NCBI GenBank assembly: GCA_030149365.1
Contig: JASBRP010000044.1
Span: forward strand, 1 to 64,000
Reading direction: 5' to 3'
Source: Solimonas sp.
GTDB lineage: Bacteria; Pseudomonadota; Gammaproteobacteria; Nevskiales; Nevskiaceae
DNA: 64,000 nucleotides
Shown here: positions 27,332 to 38,340 of the stretch, in pieces
Numbering within the stretch: position 1 is the stretch's first letter
Layout: the number at the start of each line of letters is the position of its first letter
Notes under the pieces: generated by a model
What the model saw: only the letters and a program-made list of their open reading frames with translations
What the model was told of the DNA's origin: nothing
Database searches by the model: none
Position numbers and translations under genes: made by a program

Positions 27332-28345
27332 TTATGCGCCCCAGATGTTCATCCCGTACTTCCAGTACCCCATCACGTTGTTCAGGCGCGCATCCTGGTC
27401 CGCCGGCACCGGCAGCACCTCGCCTTCCAGCAGCGGTGTCAGGAACGGCGCCAGCGAGGCACCGCCGCCGCCAGTGATGACGATGGCGTCGATGTCCCAG
27501 TCATCGGCCCAGAGGCGGTTCACTTCCTGGGCGATGCGCGAGGCCAGCTGGCCGAAGGCGGCCTGCGAGATCGCGTTGAGATCGTAGCGCTTGCCCTTGA
27601 TCTTGATGCTGCCCTTGGAGATACCCTCATACAGGCGGTACAGCTCCACGTTGATGCCGCTCTTCTCCAGCAGCGCGTTGGCGATGGCGGTGTAGGCCAC
27701 CGAGATGCCGGAGTCGCTGGACTGGCTGCCGCGCTCGGAATAGCGGGTCTTGTCGCTGATGGTGTAGTCGGCGGTGCGGAAACCGATGTCGATGATGCCG
27801 ATCTTCTCGCTGACGAAACGCTGGCTGGCGGCCTTGCCCACGTCGTTGAGCATCAGGTTGAACATCGAGCCGAAGGGCTGCGGGATCACGCGCACGCGCT
27901 CCACGTACAGCACCTTCTCCTCGCGCTCGCCGCTGCCGGGCTTCACCACCGTGACCGGGTGGCGGTTCTGCAGCATCGTGGTCAGCGCATCCTTGTGCTT
28001 GCGGAAGTAGCTGATCGGCAGGCCCGCCACCAGGCGGATCGGATCGCCGCTGTCCACGAAGGGCGCCATGGCGGCCAGGGCCAGGGTCTTCTTGTACTGC
28101 GTCAGGAACTGGGTCTGGTCCAACGTGAAGCCGCGGCCGCGCGACTGCGTCTCGGCGAGCTCGCCGACGAACACCGACTGGCCGCCGACGATCAGGTGGC
28201 GCGGGAACAGCGGCTGGCCCGGCAGCAGGCTTTCACCGAACTGCGACTCGTTGGCCTCGCCGACGATCGACTTGAAAATCTGGTGCTGCTTGCCGTCCGT
28301 GGCCTTGGTGTAGCCGAACCCGATGTCAGCCCCGAGCACTTTCAC
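27332..28345 (-). CDS. ParM/StbA-family actin-like protein (orphan, apparently chromosomal)
   Basis: MKVLGADIGFGYTKATDGKQ; IGIIDIGFRTADYT; DAIVITGGGGASLAPFL actin-ATPase phosphate/adenosine motifs. Confidence 0.85.
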   Translation of the reverse strand: MKVLGADIGFGYTKATDGKQHQIFKSIVGEANESQFGESLLPGQPLFPRHLIVGGQSVFVGELAETQSRGRGFTLDQTQFLTQYKKTLALAAMAPFVDSGDPIRLVAGLPISYFRKHKDALTTMLQNRHPVTVVKPGSGEREEKVLYVERVRVIPQPFGSMFNLMLNDVGKAASQRFVSEKIGIIDIGFRTADYTISDKTRYSERGSQSSDSGISVAYTAIANALLEKSGINVELYRLYEGISKGSIKIKGKRYDLNAISQAAFGQLASRIAQEVNRLWADDWDIDAIVITGGGGASLAPFLTPLLEGEVLPVPADQDARLNNVMGYWKYGMNIWGA

Positions 28346-28424
28346 TTGATGAACTCCCTCTCGTCGAATCGCGGCTTTCTAGCATGGTGGTCCGGGGTGG
28401 TCAAAAGCCGTATGCTCCGGCGCC

Positions 28425-29315
28425 ATGAAAGTGTTCCGCACGCCCGAGGCGCGTTTCGCCGATCTGCCGGGCTACCCCTTCAAGCCGAACTACCTGCTGC
28501 TCGACGATGGCCTGCGCATGCACCACGTCGACGAGGGCAGTGCCGCAGCGCCGCCGGTGTTGATGCTGCACGGCGAGCCGAGCTGGTCCTACCTGTACCG
28601 CAAGATGATCCCGCTGTTCGCCCAGGCCGGCTATCGCGCCCTGGCGCCGGACCTGGTCGGCTTCGGCAAGTCCGACAAGCCGCTGGAGCCGGAGCTGTTC
28701 AGCTACCAGGCCCACGTGGACTGGCTGACGCAGTGGATCGTCAAGCTCGATCTGCGCGACATCACCCTGGTCTGCCAGGACTGGGGTGCGCTACTGGGCC
28801 TGCGCATCGCTGCCGAGCAGCCCGAGCGCTTCGCCCGCATCGTGGTGGCCAACGGCTTCATGCCCACCGGCGATCGCAAGCCGCCGGCGGTGTTCAAGCT
28901 GTGGCGCGCCTTCGCGCGACACTCGCCGTGGTTCCCGATCTCCGGCGTGATCCGCTCCGGCTGTGCCCGCAAGCCTTCGGCCGAGGAGCTGGCGGCCTAC
29001 GACGCACCCTTTGCCACCGAGGCGTCCAAGACCGCCGCGCGCTGCTTCCCGGCGCTGGTCCCGACCACGCCCGACGATCCCGCCACGCCGGCCAACCGCC
29101 GTGCCTGGGAGGCGCTGGGCCAATGGCAGAAGCCCTTCCTGACGATCTTCGGTGACCAGGACAAGATCACCCGCGGTGCCTACCGCGTCCTGCAGAAGCA
29201 GGTGCCGGGCGCCCAGGGGCAGCCGCACGAAATGCTCAAGGGCGTAGGCCACTTCATCCAGGAAGATGCAGGCGAAGAGCTGGCAGGGAAGATCCTGGAC
29301 TGGATGCGGCGCTAG
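28425..29315 (+). CDS. Haloalkane dehalogenase-like alpha/beta hydrolase
   Basis: LMLHGEPSWSYLYRKMIP; TLVCQDWGALLGLR (Asp nucleophile, DW); FGDQDKIT; GVGHFIQED (catalytic His). Confidence 0.85.
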   Translation: MKVFRTPEARFADLPGYPFKPNYLLLDDGLRMHHVDEGSAAAPPVLMLHGEPSWSYLYRKMIPLFAQAGYRALAPDLVGFGKSDKPLEPELFSYQAHVDWLTQWIVKLDLRDITLVCQDWGALLGLRIAAEQPERFARIVVANGFMPTGDRKPPAVFKLWRAFARHSPWFPISGVIRSGCARKPSAEELAAYDAPFATEASKTAARCFPALVPTTPDDPATPANRRAWEALGQWQKPFLTIFGDQDKITRGAYRVLQKQVPGAQGQPHEMLKGVGHFIQEDAGEELAGKILDWMRR

Positions 29316-29331
29316 GGCCGTGCCGCCGCGC

Positions 29332-29724
29332 TCAGGCGAAGAAATCCGCCCCGCCGCCCGCCTGCCGCGCCACCACGTTGAGCACGGTTCCCGCCGGGTC
29401 CATCACCGAGAACGACAGCTCCCCGCCCGGGTGTTCGCCGAGCTGGCCCAGCAGCTCGAAGCCCTTGGCCTGCATGATCCCGTGCACCGCCCGCACGTCC
29501 TCCACCTCCAGCGCCAGGCACAGCCCGCGGGTCAGCGTCGTGTGCGCGAACACCGGCAGGCGCCGCGGATGGCTGGGGTGCAGGAAGCCGATCTCCCAGC
29601 CGTCCACCGACAGGTGCAGGTACCAGTCCTGCTCGAACAGCACCTGCGCGCCCAGCGCCTCCACGTAGAAGGCGCGGCAGCGCGCCAGGTCGGGCGTGGT
29701 GATGATGGGGTAGAGGTGCCTCAT
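29332..29724 (-). CDS. VOC (glyoxalase/bleomycin resistance) family protein
   Basis: YPIITTPDLARCRAFYVEALGAQVLFEQDWYLHL...FSVMDPAGTVLNVVA. Confidence 0.87.
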   Translation of the reverse strand: MRHLYPIITTPDLARCRAFYVEALGAQVLFEQDWYLHLSVDGWEIGFLHPSHPRRLPVFAHTTLTRGLCLALEVEDVRAVHGIMQAKGFELLGQLGEHPGGELSFSVMDPAGTVLNVVARQAGGGADFFA

Positions 29725-29837
29725 GGCGCTCGCCCCCGGCCGGTCCGCTGTGTCCGCTGGTTCATCCTGGAGCCAATATTCCCCTTTGGTTCAAGAGCAT
29801 ACGCTCCCGGGCCGGCGCGGGACAGTAGAATGGCGGG

Positions 29838-30677
29838 ATGAAGCTCCCGTTCACCAAGATGCATGGCGCCGGCAATGACTTCGTGGTCATCGACGCCACG
29901 CGCGCGCCGTTCCGCCCAACCCCGGCCCTGCTGCAGAAGCTGACCGACCGCCGCTTCGGCGTCGGCTGCGACCAGGTGCTGGTGATCGAGGCGCCCGGCG
30001 CCCCGGACGTGGATTTCGACTACCGCATCTTCAACGCCGACGGCTCCGAGGTCGGGCAGTGCGGCAACGGCTCCCGCGCCCTGGCGCGCTTCGTGCGCGA
30101 GCAGGGGTTGTCGGACAAGGACAGCATCCGGGTCCGCACCCGCACCAGCACCCTGGAGCTGCGCCAGCTGCCGGATGGCCGCGTGCGCGTGAACATGGGC
30201 GTGCCGCGGCTGCAGCCGGCGCAGGTGCCGTTCACCGGCGCCGATGCGGCGGCACCGCAGTACCGCCTGGAGCTGGACGGCGAGACCGTGGAATTCGGCG
30301 CGGTCAGCATGGGTAATCCCCATGCGGTGCTGGAGGTGGCGGACGTGGACAGCGCCCCGGTGGGCGAGCTGGGTCCGCGCCTGCAGCGCCACGGCGCCTT
30401 CCCGGAGCAGGTCAACGTCGGCTTCCTGCAGATCCAGGGCCGCGATCGCGTGCGCCTGCGCGTCTACGAGCGCGGCGCCGGCGAGACCCTGGCCTGCGGC
30501 AGCGGCGCCTGCGCCGCGGTGGTGGCCGGCCGCCTGTGGGACCGCCTGGGTGAAAAGGTGGACGTGGAAGTGCGCGGCGGTATGCTCACCATCGAGTGGG
30601 CGGGGGAAGGCCAGCCGGTCTACATGACCGGGCCGGCCGAAACGGTATTTACAGGGGAATTGGAATGGCCGAACTGA
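29838..30677 (+). CDS. dapF: Diaminopimelate epimerase
   Basis: [46 protein letters not shown]. Confidence 0.97.
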   Translation: MKLPFTKMHGAGNDFVVIDATRAPFRPTPALLQKLTDRRFGVGCDQVLVIEAPGAPDVDFDYRIFNADGSEVGQCGNGSRALARFVREQGLSDKDSIRVRTRTSTLELRQLPDGRVRVNMGVPRLQPAQVPFTGADAAAPQYRLELDGETVEFGAVSMGNPHAVLEVADVDSAPVGELGPRLQRHGAFPEQVNVGFLQIQGRDRVRLRVYERGAGETLACGSGACAAVVAGRLWDRLGEKVDVEVRGGMLTIEWAGEGQPVYMTGPAETVFTGELEWPN

Positions 30678-31366
30678 AGGCACAGAAGGACACCGACGCG
30701 CCCAAGCTCAACGAGCGCGAGGTCGTCGCCTACCTCAAGGCGCATCCGGATTTCCTGACCCGTCACCCGGACCTGCTGGAGGCCATCGAGATGCGCCACA
30801 AGGCCGGCTCGGCGGTGTCGCTGATCGAGCGCCAGGTCGACGTGCTGCGCGCCAAGAACCAGCGCCTGGAAGACAAGCTCGAGCGCCTGCTGACGGCGGC
30901 GCATGACAACGAGAAGCGCGCCGAGAACGTGCAGCGCCTGGCGCGCACGCTGATGCGCGCCCCCTCGCTGGCCGCGGTCACGGTGGGCCTGGCCAAGTGC
31001 ATGCGCGAGGACTTCGGCATCGAGGAAACCTTCATCGGCCTGTCCAGCACCCAGTACAAGCGCCACGACATCGACGGCCTGGTCTCGGTGGAGCCCGACG
31101 GCAAGATCGCCCGCGCCTTCGAGAACTTCTTCCGCACGCGCCTGATCGAGTGCGGCCCGCTGGCCGCCGACAAGGCCAAGCTGCTGTTCCCCAAGGCGGA
31201 GTCGCTGCCGGCCTCGGCCGCGATCATCCCGCTGGAAAAGGAAAAGCACCTGGGCATGATCGCCCTGGGCGCGGTGGACCCGGAACGCTTCCAGCCGCGG
31301 CAGGGCAAGCTGTTCCTGGAGATGACCGCCGAGCTGGTGGCCGCCGCGGTGCGCGCGCGCCTCTGA
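30665..31366 (+). CDS. DUF484 family protein
   Basis: [53 protein letters not shown]; dapF-DUF484-xerC order. Confidence 0.92.
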   Translation: MAELKAQKDTDAPKLNEREVVAYLKAHPDFLTRHPDLLEAIEMRHKAGSAVSLIERQVDVLRAKNQRLEDKLERLLTAAHDNEKRAENVQRLARTLMRAPSLAAVTVGLAKCMREDFGIEETFIGLSSTQYKRHDIDGLVSVEPDGKIARAFENFFRTRLIECGPLAADKAKLLFPKAESLPASAAIIPLEKEKHLGMIALGAVDPERFQPRQGKLFLEMTAELVAAAVRARL

Positions 31367-32289
31367 TGGCGCAGCCCGCGCCAGCGCCCTTCGGGGCCGA
31401 GATCGCGGAATACCTGTCCTACCTGCGGCACGAGAAGCGCTACTCGCCGCATACACTGACGGCCAGCCAGAGGGACCTCGAAACCTTCACCGCCTACTGC
31501 GGCCAGGCCCGCATCTCGCGCCTGGACCAGGTGGACCAGCACACCGTGCGCGGCTTCATCGCCGCCCGCCACCGCGCCGGTATCGAGCCGGCCTCGCTGC
31601 ACCGCTATCTCTCCAGCCTGCGCGGTTTCTTCAAGCGGCAGGTCAACCGGGGGCTGCTGCAGGCCAACCCCGCCACCGCCGTGCGTGGCCCCAAGCTGCG
31701 CCGCAAGCTGCCGTCGGTGATCCCGATGGAGGACCTCAACACCGCGCTCGATGCGCCGGTCGACGGCAACTGGGCCGAGCGGGACCGTGCCATCGCCGAG
31801 CTGTTCTACTCCACCGGCATGCGCCTGTCGGAACTGCACGACCTGGACCTGGCCCAGGTGGCGGGCGGGCAGGCGGAAATCACCGTCAACGGCAAGGGCG
31901 GGCGCCAGCGCATCGTCATGGTCGGCTCCAAGGCCCGGCAGGCCCTGCAGGCCTGGCTGGAGCAGCGGCCCGCGGTCGCCGCGCCGGGAGAGGCCGCCCT
32001 GTTCGTGGGCCGCAGCGGCCAGCGGGCGACACGCGCCATCATCGGCCAGCGGCTCAAGCTCTGGGCCCAGCGGGCCGGCCTGGGCACCCACCTGCACCCG
32101 CACCGCCTGCGGCACTCCTTCGCCACCCACCTGCTGACCGAGACCGGCGACCTCCGGGCCGTCCAGGAGATGCTGGGGCACGCCAACCTCAGTACCACCC
32201 AGATCTACACCCACCTGGACTTCAAGCGCCTGACCGAGGTCTACGACCAGGCCCACCCCCGCGCAAAACGCCCTAAAAAGGCTGGATGA
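31366..32289 (+). CDS. xerC: Tyrosine recombinase XerC
   Basis: YLRHEKRYSPHTLTASQRDLETF; LFYSTGMRLSELHDL; HPHRLRHSFATHLL...LGHANLSTTQIYTHLDF. Confidence 0.95.
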   Translation: MAQPAPAPFGAEIAEYLSYLRHEKRYSPHTLTASQRDLETFTAYCGQARISRLDQVDQHTVRGFIAARHRAGIEPASLHRYLSSLRGFFKRQVNRGLLQANPATAVRGPKLRRKLPSVIPMEDLNTALDAPVDGNWAERDRAIAELFYSTGMRLSELHDLDLAQVAGGQAEITVNGKGGRQRIVMVGSKARQALQAWLEQRPAVAAPGEAALFVGRSGQRATRAIIGQRLKLWAQRAGLGTHLHPHRLRHSFATHLLTETGDLRAVQEMLGHANLSTTQIYTHLDFKRLTEVYDQAHPRAKRPKKAG

Positions 32290-32303
32290 AGGCTGACTCA
32301 GTC

Positions 32304-32331
32304 TTGTGCGCTGCAAAAAAATGCGTATGAT
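32304..32331 (+). promoter_or_regulatory. Candidate sigma-70 promoter for the Ala/Pro-rich lipoprotein
   Basis: TTGTGC - 16 nt - TATGAT. Confidence 0.5.
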
Positions 32332-32415
32332 TTCGCCCTTAATCGGGGCAGATCACGATTTGTCCGGATTGCTAGCTAGTTAACTTAATTTTTCAAACCC
32401 TTGGGAGTTGTTCAA

Positions 32416-32670
32416 ATGCGTAATGTTCTGATCGCTGCTGGCCTCGCCGCCGCCCTGGCCCTCGCCGCTTGCAAGAAGGAAGAAGCTGCTCCGGCTCCGG
32501 AAGCCGCCCCGGCTGCCGCCGCTGAAGCCGCCCCGGTCGAGCAGCAGGCTGCCGACGCCGCCGCCGCTCCGGCTGCTGACGCCGCCGCCCCGGCTGCTGA
32601 CGCTGCCGCCCCGGCTGCCGACGCTGCCGCTCCGGCCGCCGAAGCTGCCCCGGCCCCGGCCGCGCAGTAA
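32416..32670 (+). CDS. Small Ala/Pro-rich putative lipoprotein
   Basis: MRNVLIAAGLAAALALAACKKEEAAPAPEAAP...; lipobox ALAAC; repeats of AAAPAAD. Confidence 0.75.
   Translation: MRNVLIAAGLAAALALAACKKEEAAPAPEAAPAAAAEAAPVEQQAADAAAAPAADAAAPAADAAAPAADAAAPAAEAAPAPAAQ
32560..32643 (+). repeat. Four 21-bp in-frame tandem units (AAAPAAD/E)
   Basis: gccgccgctccggctgctgac / gccgccgccccggctgctgac / gctgccgccccggctgccgac / gctgccgctccggccgccgaa. Confidence 0.85.
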
Positions 32671-32707
32671 GAATCGCCCCGCGCCGCAAGGCGCAGCGAT
32701 GTGAAGA

Positions 32708-32730
32708 AGGCGCCGCAAGGCGCCTTTTTC
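32708..32730 (+). terminator. Intrinsic terminator
   Basis: AAGGCGCC-GCAA-GGCGCCTTTTT stem and T-tract. Confidence 0.75.
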
Positions 32731-32811
32731 TTTTGCGCCGCGCCCTGCGGCGCAGCTTGAATCACCGTGCTGTCGCCCCCACCATCCCAGCAGAACCAAA
32801 TGGGGTCAGCG

Positions 32812-33354
32812 ATGCAGCAATTCGACGGAACCACGATCCTCTGCGTACGCCGCGGCAACCAGGTTGCCCTGGGCGGCGACGGCCAGGTGTCGATGGGCAA
32901 CACGCGCGTCAAGGGCAACGCCCGCAAGGTGCGCCGCCTCTACAACGGCAAGGTCATGGCCGGCTTCGCCGGCGGCACCGCCGACGCCTTCACGCTATTC
33001 GAGCGCTTCGAAGGCAAGCTCGAGAAACACGGCGGCCAGCTCACCCGCGCCGCGGTGGAGATGGCCAAGGACTGGCGCACGGACCGTTACCTGCGCAAGC
33101 TCGAGGCGCTGCTGATCGTGGCCGACCACGAGGCTTCCCTGATGATCACCGGCAACGGTGACGTGATGGAGCCCGAGCCGCATGGCGTCATCGCCATCGG
33201 CAGCGGCGGCAGCTTTGCCAGCGCCGCGGCCCGCGCCCTGGTGGACAACACCGAACTCGGCGCGCGCGACATCGTCGAAAAGGCGCTGCACATCGCTGCC
33301 GACATCTGCATCTACACCAACCACAATCTCACGCTCGAGACGCTCGATCTCTGA
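32812..33354 (+). CDS. hslV: ATP-dependent protease subunit HslV
   Basis: [59 protein letters not shown]. Confidence 0.97.
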   Translation: MQQFDGTTILCVRRGNQVALGGDGQVSMGNTRVKGNARKVRRLYNGKVMAGFAGGTADAFTLFERFEGKLEKHGGQLTRAAVEMAKDWRTDRYLRKLEALLIVADHEASLMITGNGDVMEPEPHGVIAIGSGGSFASAAARALVDNTELGARDIVEKALHIAADICIYTNHNLTLETLDL

Positions 33355-33368
33355 GCGCGCAGGAAAAA

Positions 33369-34727
<1,359 letters not shown>

Positions 34728-34734
34728 TCGTCCT

Positions 34735-35148
34735 GTGATCGCCTCGCGTGTCACCGCGCTGAAGCTGCACCGCGGCTCGCGGCTGCTGGAGGTGGCGTTT
34801 GCCGACGGCAGCCGCCACAGCCTGCCCTGCGAATACCTGCGCGTGTTCTCGCCCAGCGCGGAGCTGCGCGGCCATGGCCTGGCCGAGCCGATGCTGGTGG
34901 GCGGCAAGCGCACGGTGAACATCGAGCGCGTGGAACCGGTGGGCAACTACGCCGTGCGCCTGGTGTTCGACGACGGACACGACACCGGGCTCTACACCTG
35001 GGAACTGCTGCGCGAGCTGGGGCAGGACCAGCAGACGAACTGGGCGCGCTACGAGCAGCGCCTGGCCGAGATCGGCATGTCGCGCGATCGCGACGTGACC
35101 AAGCTGGCGGCGCTGGTGAAGAACTACACGCCGCCCAAGCCGGGCTAG
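34735..35148 (+). CDS. DUF971 domain-containing protein
   Basis: LKLHRGSRLLEVAFADGSRHSLPCEYLRVFSPSAEL...YAVRLVFDDGHDTGLYTWELL. Confidence 0.9.
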   Translation: MIASRVTALKLHRGSRLLEVAFADGSRHSLPCEYLRVFSPSAELRGHGLAEPMLVGGKRTVNIERVEPVGNYAVRLVFDDGHDTGLYTWELLRELGQDQQTNWARYEQRLAEIGMSRDRDVTKLAALVKNYTPPKPG

Positions 35149-35156
35149 ATTCCCAT

Positions 35157-35222
35157 GTGGGAGCGGCTTCAGCCGCGATCTTTTCTTGCAAGGCAAAAGA
35201 TCGCGGCTGAAGCCGCCCCCAC
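35157..35222. repeat. REPIN-like inverted doublet (GGAGCGGCTTCAGCCGCGATC type)
   Basis: GTGGGAGCGGCTTCAGCCGCGATCTTTT ... AAAAGATCGCGGCTGAAGCCGCCCCCAC. Confidence 0.85.
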
Positions 35223-35237
35223 AGATGCTTTAGTGGC

Positions 35238-37388
35238 TCAGAACAGCGTCGGCGTCTCGTCCAGCAAGTCCTTCAGCGGCGAGGCCACGTGGAACAGGTG
35301 GCCCTGCGCGTTGCGCACGCCCAGCGAGGTCAGCGCCTCCAGCGTCTGCTGGTCCTCCACGCCCTCGGCGATCACCTCCAGGTTGAGGCACTGGCCGATC
35401 TTGCAGATCGACTGCACGATGGTCTGGTTGACCGGGTCGTGCACCAGGTCGCGGGTATAGCTCTGGTCCACCTTGATGCCGTCCACCTGCAAGGACTTCA
35501 GGCACTCGAAGGACGTAAAGCCGCTGCCGAAATCATCCAGCAGGATGCGGTGGCCGCGCTCGCGCAGCGCGTCCAGCAGTTCCTTGGCAGCGGCCTGCCG
35601 GCCGAAGGCGGTGGCCTCGGTGATCTCGAAGCCGATGCGTGCCGGGTCCGCGCGGGTCTCGCGCAGCGTGTCCAGCAGCAGCGGCTTGAAGTCGGGATCG
35701 GCGATGCTGCTGCCGGACAGGTTCAGTGTCAGGTAGGCATAGCCACCCATGCCGCCGTCGCCGCCACGCCGGTCGCGCTGCTGCAGGAACGACAGTGTCT
35801 TCTGCACGATCCAGCGATCCAGCTTGCCGGCCAGGCCGAAGCGGATCGCGGGCGGAATGAAGGCGCCGGGATAGATCAGCCGGCCGTCGGGCTCGCGCAG
35901 GCGGATCAGCACCTCCAGGCCGGGGCTGCGGCGTCCGTCCAGCGCCACGATCTTCTGCGCATGCAGCTGCATGCGGTCCTCGTCCAGCGCCTGTTCCAGG
36001 CGCGAGGCCCAGTCCATGTCGCTGTGCGCCTGCTGCACTTCCTCGTCGCTCTGCTGGTACACCTGCGCGCGGTTGCAGCCGCGCTGCTTGGCGATGTAGC
36101 AGGCCGTGTCGGCACGCTTGAGCAGTTCGGCGCTGCTGCGGGTCATGTCGTCGGCCACGGCGATGCCGATCGACAGGCCCAGCTGGAACTGGCGGTCCTC
36201 CCAGACCAGGCGATACGCGCCCACCACCTGGATCAGGCTGTTGGCCAGGCGCAGCGCCTCTTCGGCGCCGGCGCAATCGGCGATCACCGCGAACTCGTCG
36301 CCGCCCAGGCGCGCCAGCACGTCGCCGCTGCGCAGGCGCTCGCTGAGCAGGCGACTCAACTCGCGCAGCACGCGGTCGCCGGCCTGGTGGCTGCAGGTGT
36401 CGTTGATCAGCTTGAAACGGTCCAGGTCCAGGTACAGCAGGGTCTGGCGCCGCCGTCCGAGGCCGCCGCTGTAGAGCCGCTCGTCCAGCACGTCCTCGAA
36501 GTAGCGGCGGTTGGGCAGGCCGGTGAGCGCGTCGTGATGCGCCTCGTGCGTCAGCGAGTCCTCGTAGCGCTTGCGCTCCGAGATGTCCTGGATCTGCGAG
36601 ATGAAGAACTGCGGACGGCCCTGCGGATCGCGCTTCAGCGAGACGTCCAGCTGGATATCCACCACGTGGCCGTTCTTGTGGATGTAGCGCTTGTCCAGCG
36701 TATAACCCTCGCGCTTGCCGGCCAGCACCTGCTCCAGCATGGCCAGGTCGCTGTCGACGTCTTCCGGGTGCGTGATGTCCTGGAAGGTCATGTCCAGCAG
36801 CTCGCGCTCGCTGTAGCCGACCAGGCGCGGCAAGGCCCGGTTCACCGCCAGCCAGCGCCCCTCGGGCGATACCAGGGCGATGCCGATCGGGGCGTTGTCG
36901 AAGGTGTGGCGGAACAGGGTCTCGCTCTCGCGCAGCGCGATCTCGGCGTCGCGCCGGCCGCTGATGTCGCGTCCCTCCGCGATCAGCATCGTGATGACGC
37001 CGGCCGGGTCACGCACCGGCTTGATCGAGAAATCGATCGCCAGCAGGCGGTCGTTGAGCCCCTTGAGCTCGGTCTCGTAGCGCACGAATTCGCCCGCGGC
37101 AGCGCGCTGGATGGCGCGGCGCAGTTGCTGGCGCGAGCCCATGTGGGTCTGCCACCAGGCGGTGCGCCAGAACGGCTGGCCCATGACGTCCGCGGGCGTC
37201 ACCCCGGCGAAGTCCAGCGCCGTCTCGTTGATCTCGATGACGCGGCCGTCCGGCTCCAGCAGGCAAATGAACTGGAACATGGAATTGAAGATCGCCCGGA
37301 AGCGCTGTTCCCAGCTGCCGGCACTGCCGGTTCCCGGCGGCGCGGAGGCGGCCGGCAGTGCAGGCGGGTTCTTCAGGGAGGGCTTCAT
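35238..37388 (-). CDS. PAS-PAS-GGDEF-EAL cyclic-di-GMP signalling protein
   Basis: Two PAS regions; RSGDVLARLGGDEFAV (I-site RxxD plus GGDEF); EAL-domain motifs LEVLIRL, FEITE, DDFGSGF, AEGVED. Confidence 0.9.
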   Translation of the reverse strand: MKPSLKNPPALPAASAPPGTGSAGSWEQRFRAIFNSMFQFICLLEPDGRVIEINETALDFAGVTPADVMGQPFWRTAWWQTHMGSRQQLRRAIQRAAAGEFVRYETELKGLNDRLLAIDFSIKPVRDPAGVITMLIAEGRDISGRRDAEIALRESETLFRHTFDNAPIGIALVSPEGRWLAVNRALPRLVGYSERELLDMTFQDITHPEDVDSDLAMLEQVLAGKREGYTLDKRYIHKNGHVVDIQLDVSLKRDPQGRPQFFISQIQDISERKRYEDSLTHEAHHDALTGLPNRRYFEDVLDERLYSGGLGRRRQTLLYLDLDRFKLINDTCSHQAGDRVLRELSRLLSERLRSGDVLARLGGDEFAVIADCAGAEEALRLANSLIQVVGAYRLVWEDRQFQLGLSIGIAVADDMTRSSAELLKRADTACYIAKQRGCNRAQVYQQSDEEVQQAHSDMDWASRLEQALDEDRMQLHAQKIVALDGRRSPGLEVLIRLREPDGRLIYPGAFIPPAIRFGLAGKLDRWIVQKTLSFLQQRDRRGGDGGMGGYAYLTLNLSGSSIADPDFKPLLLDTLRETRADPARIGFEITEATAFGRQAAAKELLDALRERGHRILLDDFGSGFTSFECLKSLQVDGIKVDQSYTRDLVHDPVNQTIVQSICKIGQCLNLEVIAEGVEDQQTLEALTSLGVRNAQGHLFHVASPLKDLLDETPTLF

Positions 37389-37553
37389 GGGCGGGATAGC
37401 GGCAGCGCGCGGGACGCCTGAAGGGACAGGGGGCAGGCGGTCGCCCGGCGGCGACGAACGGTGCCGGGCCGGCGGCGGCCGCAACCGCGGCGGCACCAAC
37501 CGGCCCGGCCCGGCTTGCCGCTACAATGCCCGCCTGTCGTCCCGAGTGCCGCC

Positions 37554-38336
37554 ATGTCGTCCGAGAACAAACCGCCCCAGAAGGACAGCCCCCCGTCCGG
37601 AACCACCCATTTCGGGTTCCAGGACGTGCCCACCGCCGAGAAGCAGAAGCGGGTGGCCGGGGTATTCACCTCGGTGGCCGGCAGCTACGACGTCATGAAC
37701 GACCTGATGTCGTTCGGAATCCATCGCATCTGGAAGCGCTTCGCCATCGACCTGGCTGGCGTGCGGGCCGGCGAGCGCGTGCTGGACGTGGCCGGTGGTA
37801 CCGGCGACCTGACCCGCGAGTTCGCCCGCCTGGCCGGGCCGCGCGGGCAAGTGATCCTCACCGACATCAACGCCGCCATGCTGGGCGAGGGCCGCCGCGC
37901 CCTGGCCGACCGCGGCGTGGTCGGCGTGCCCCTGGTGCAGGCCAACGCCGAGAAGCTGCCCTTCGCCGAAAACTCCTTCGACTGCATCACCATCAGCTTC
38001 GGCCTGCGCAACGTCACCGACAAGGACGCCGCGCTGCGCTCGATGAAGCGCTGCCTCAAGCCCGGCGGGCGCCTGCTGGTGCTGGAATTCTCCAAGCCGC
38101 AGAGCCAGCTGCTGGGCAAGGTCTACGACCAGTATTCCTTCCGCCTGCTGCCGCTGATGGGCCAGCTGGTGGCGCGCGATGCCGACTCCTACCGCTACCT
38201 CGCCGAATCCATCCGCATGCATCCGGACCAGGAAACGCTCAAGGGCATGATGCAGGGTGCCGGCCTGTCGCGCGTGCAGGTCTACAACATGACCGGCGGC
38301 ATCGTCGCCGTGCACCGCGGATTCCGACTGGACTGA
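37554..38336 (+). CDS. ubiE: Bifunctional demethylmenaquinone/2-methoxy-6-polyprenyl-1,4-benzoquinol methyltransferase
   Basis: [57 protein letters not shown]. Confidence 0.96.
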   Translation: MSSENKPPQKDSPPSGTTHFGFQDVPTAEKQKRVAGVFTSVAGSYDVMNDLMSFGIHRIWKRFAIDLAGVRAGERVLDVAGGTGDLTREFARLAGPRGQVILTDINAAMLGEGRRALADRGVVGVPLVQANAEKLPFAENSFDCITISFGLRNVTDKDAALRSMKRCLKPGGRLLVLEFSKPQSQLLGKVYDQYSFRLLPLMGQLVARDADSYRYLAESIRMHPDQETLKGMMQGAGLSRVQVYNMTGGIVAVHRGFRLD

Positions 38337-38340
38337 TCCC

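Noticed and set aside
31366-32289. Tyrosine recombinase as evidence for an integron or integrated element
   Set aside because: Context (dapF-DUF484-xerC) and sequence identify housekeeping XerC, not a mobile-element integrase.
35289-37421. 710-aa plus-strand ORF
   Set aside because: Shadow ORF opposite the PAS-GGDEF-EAL gene.
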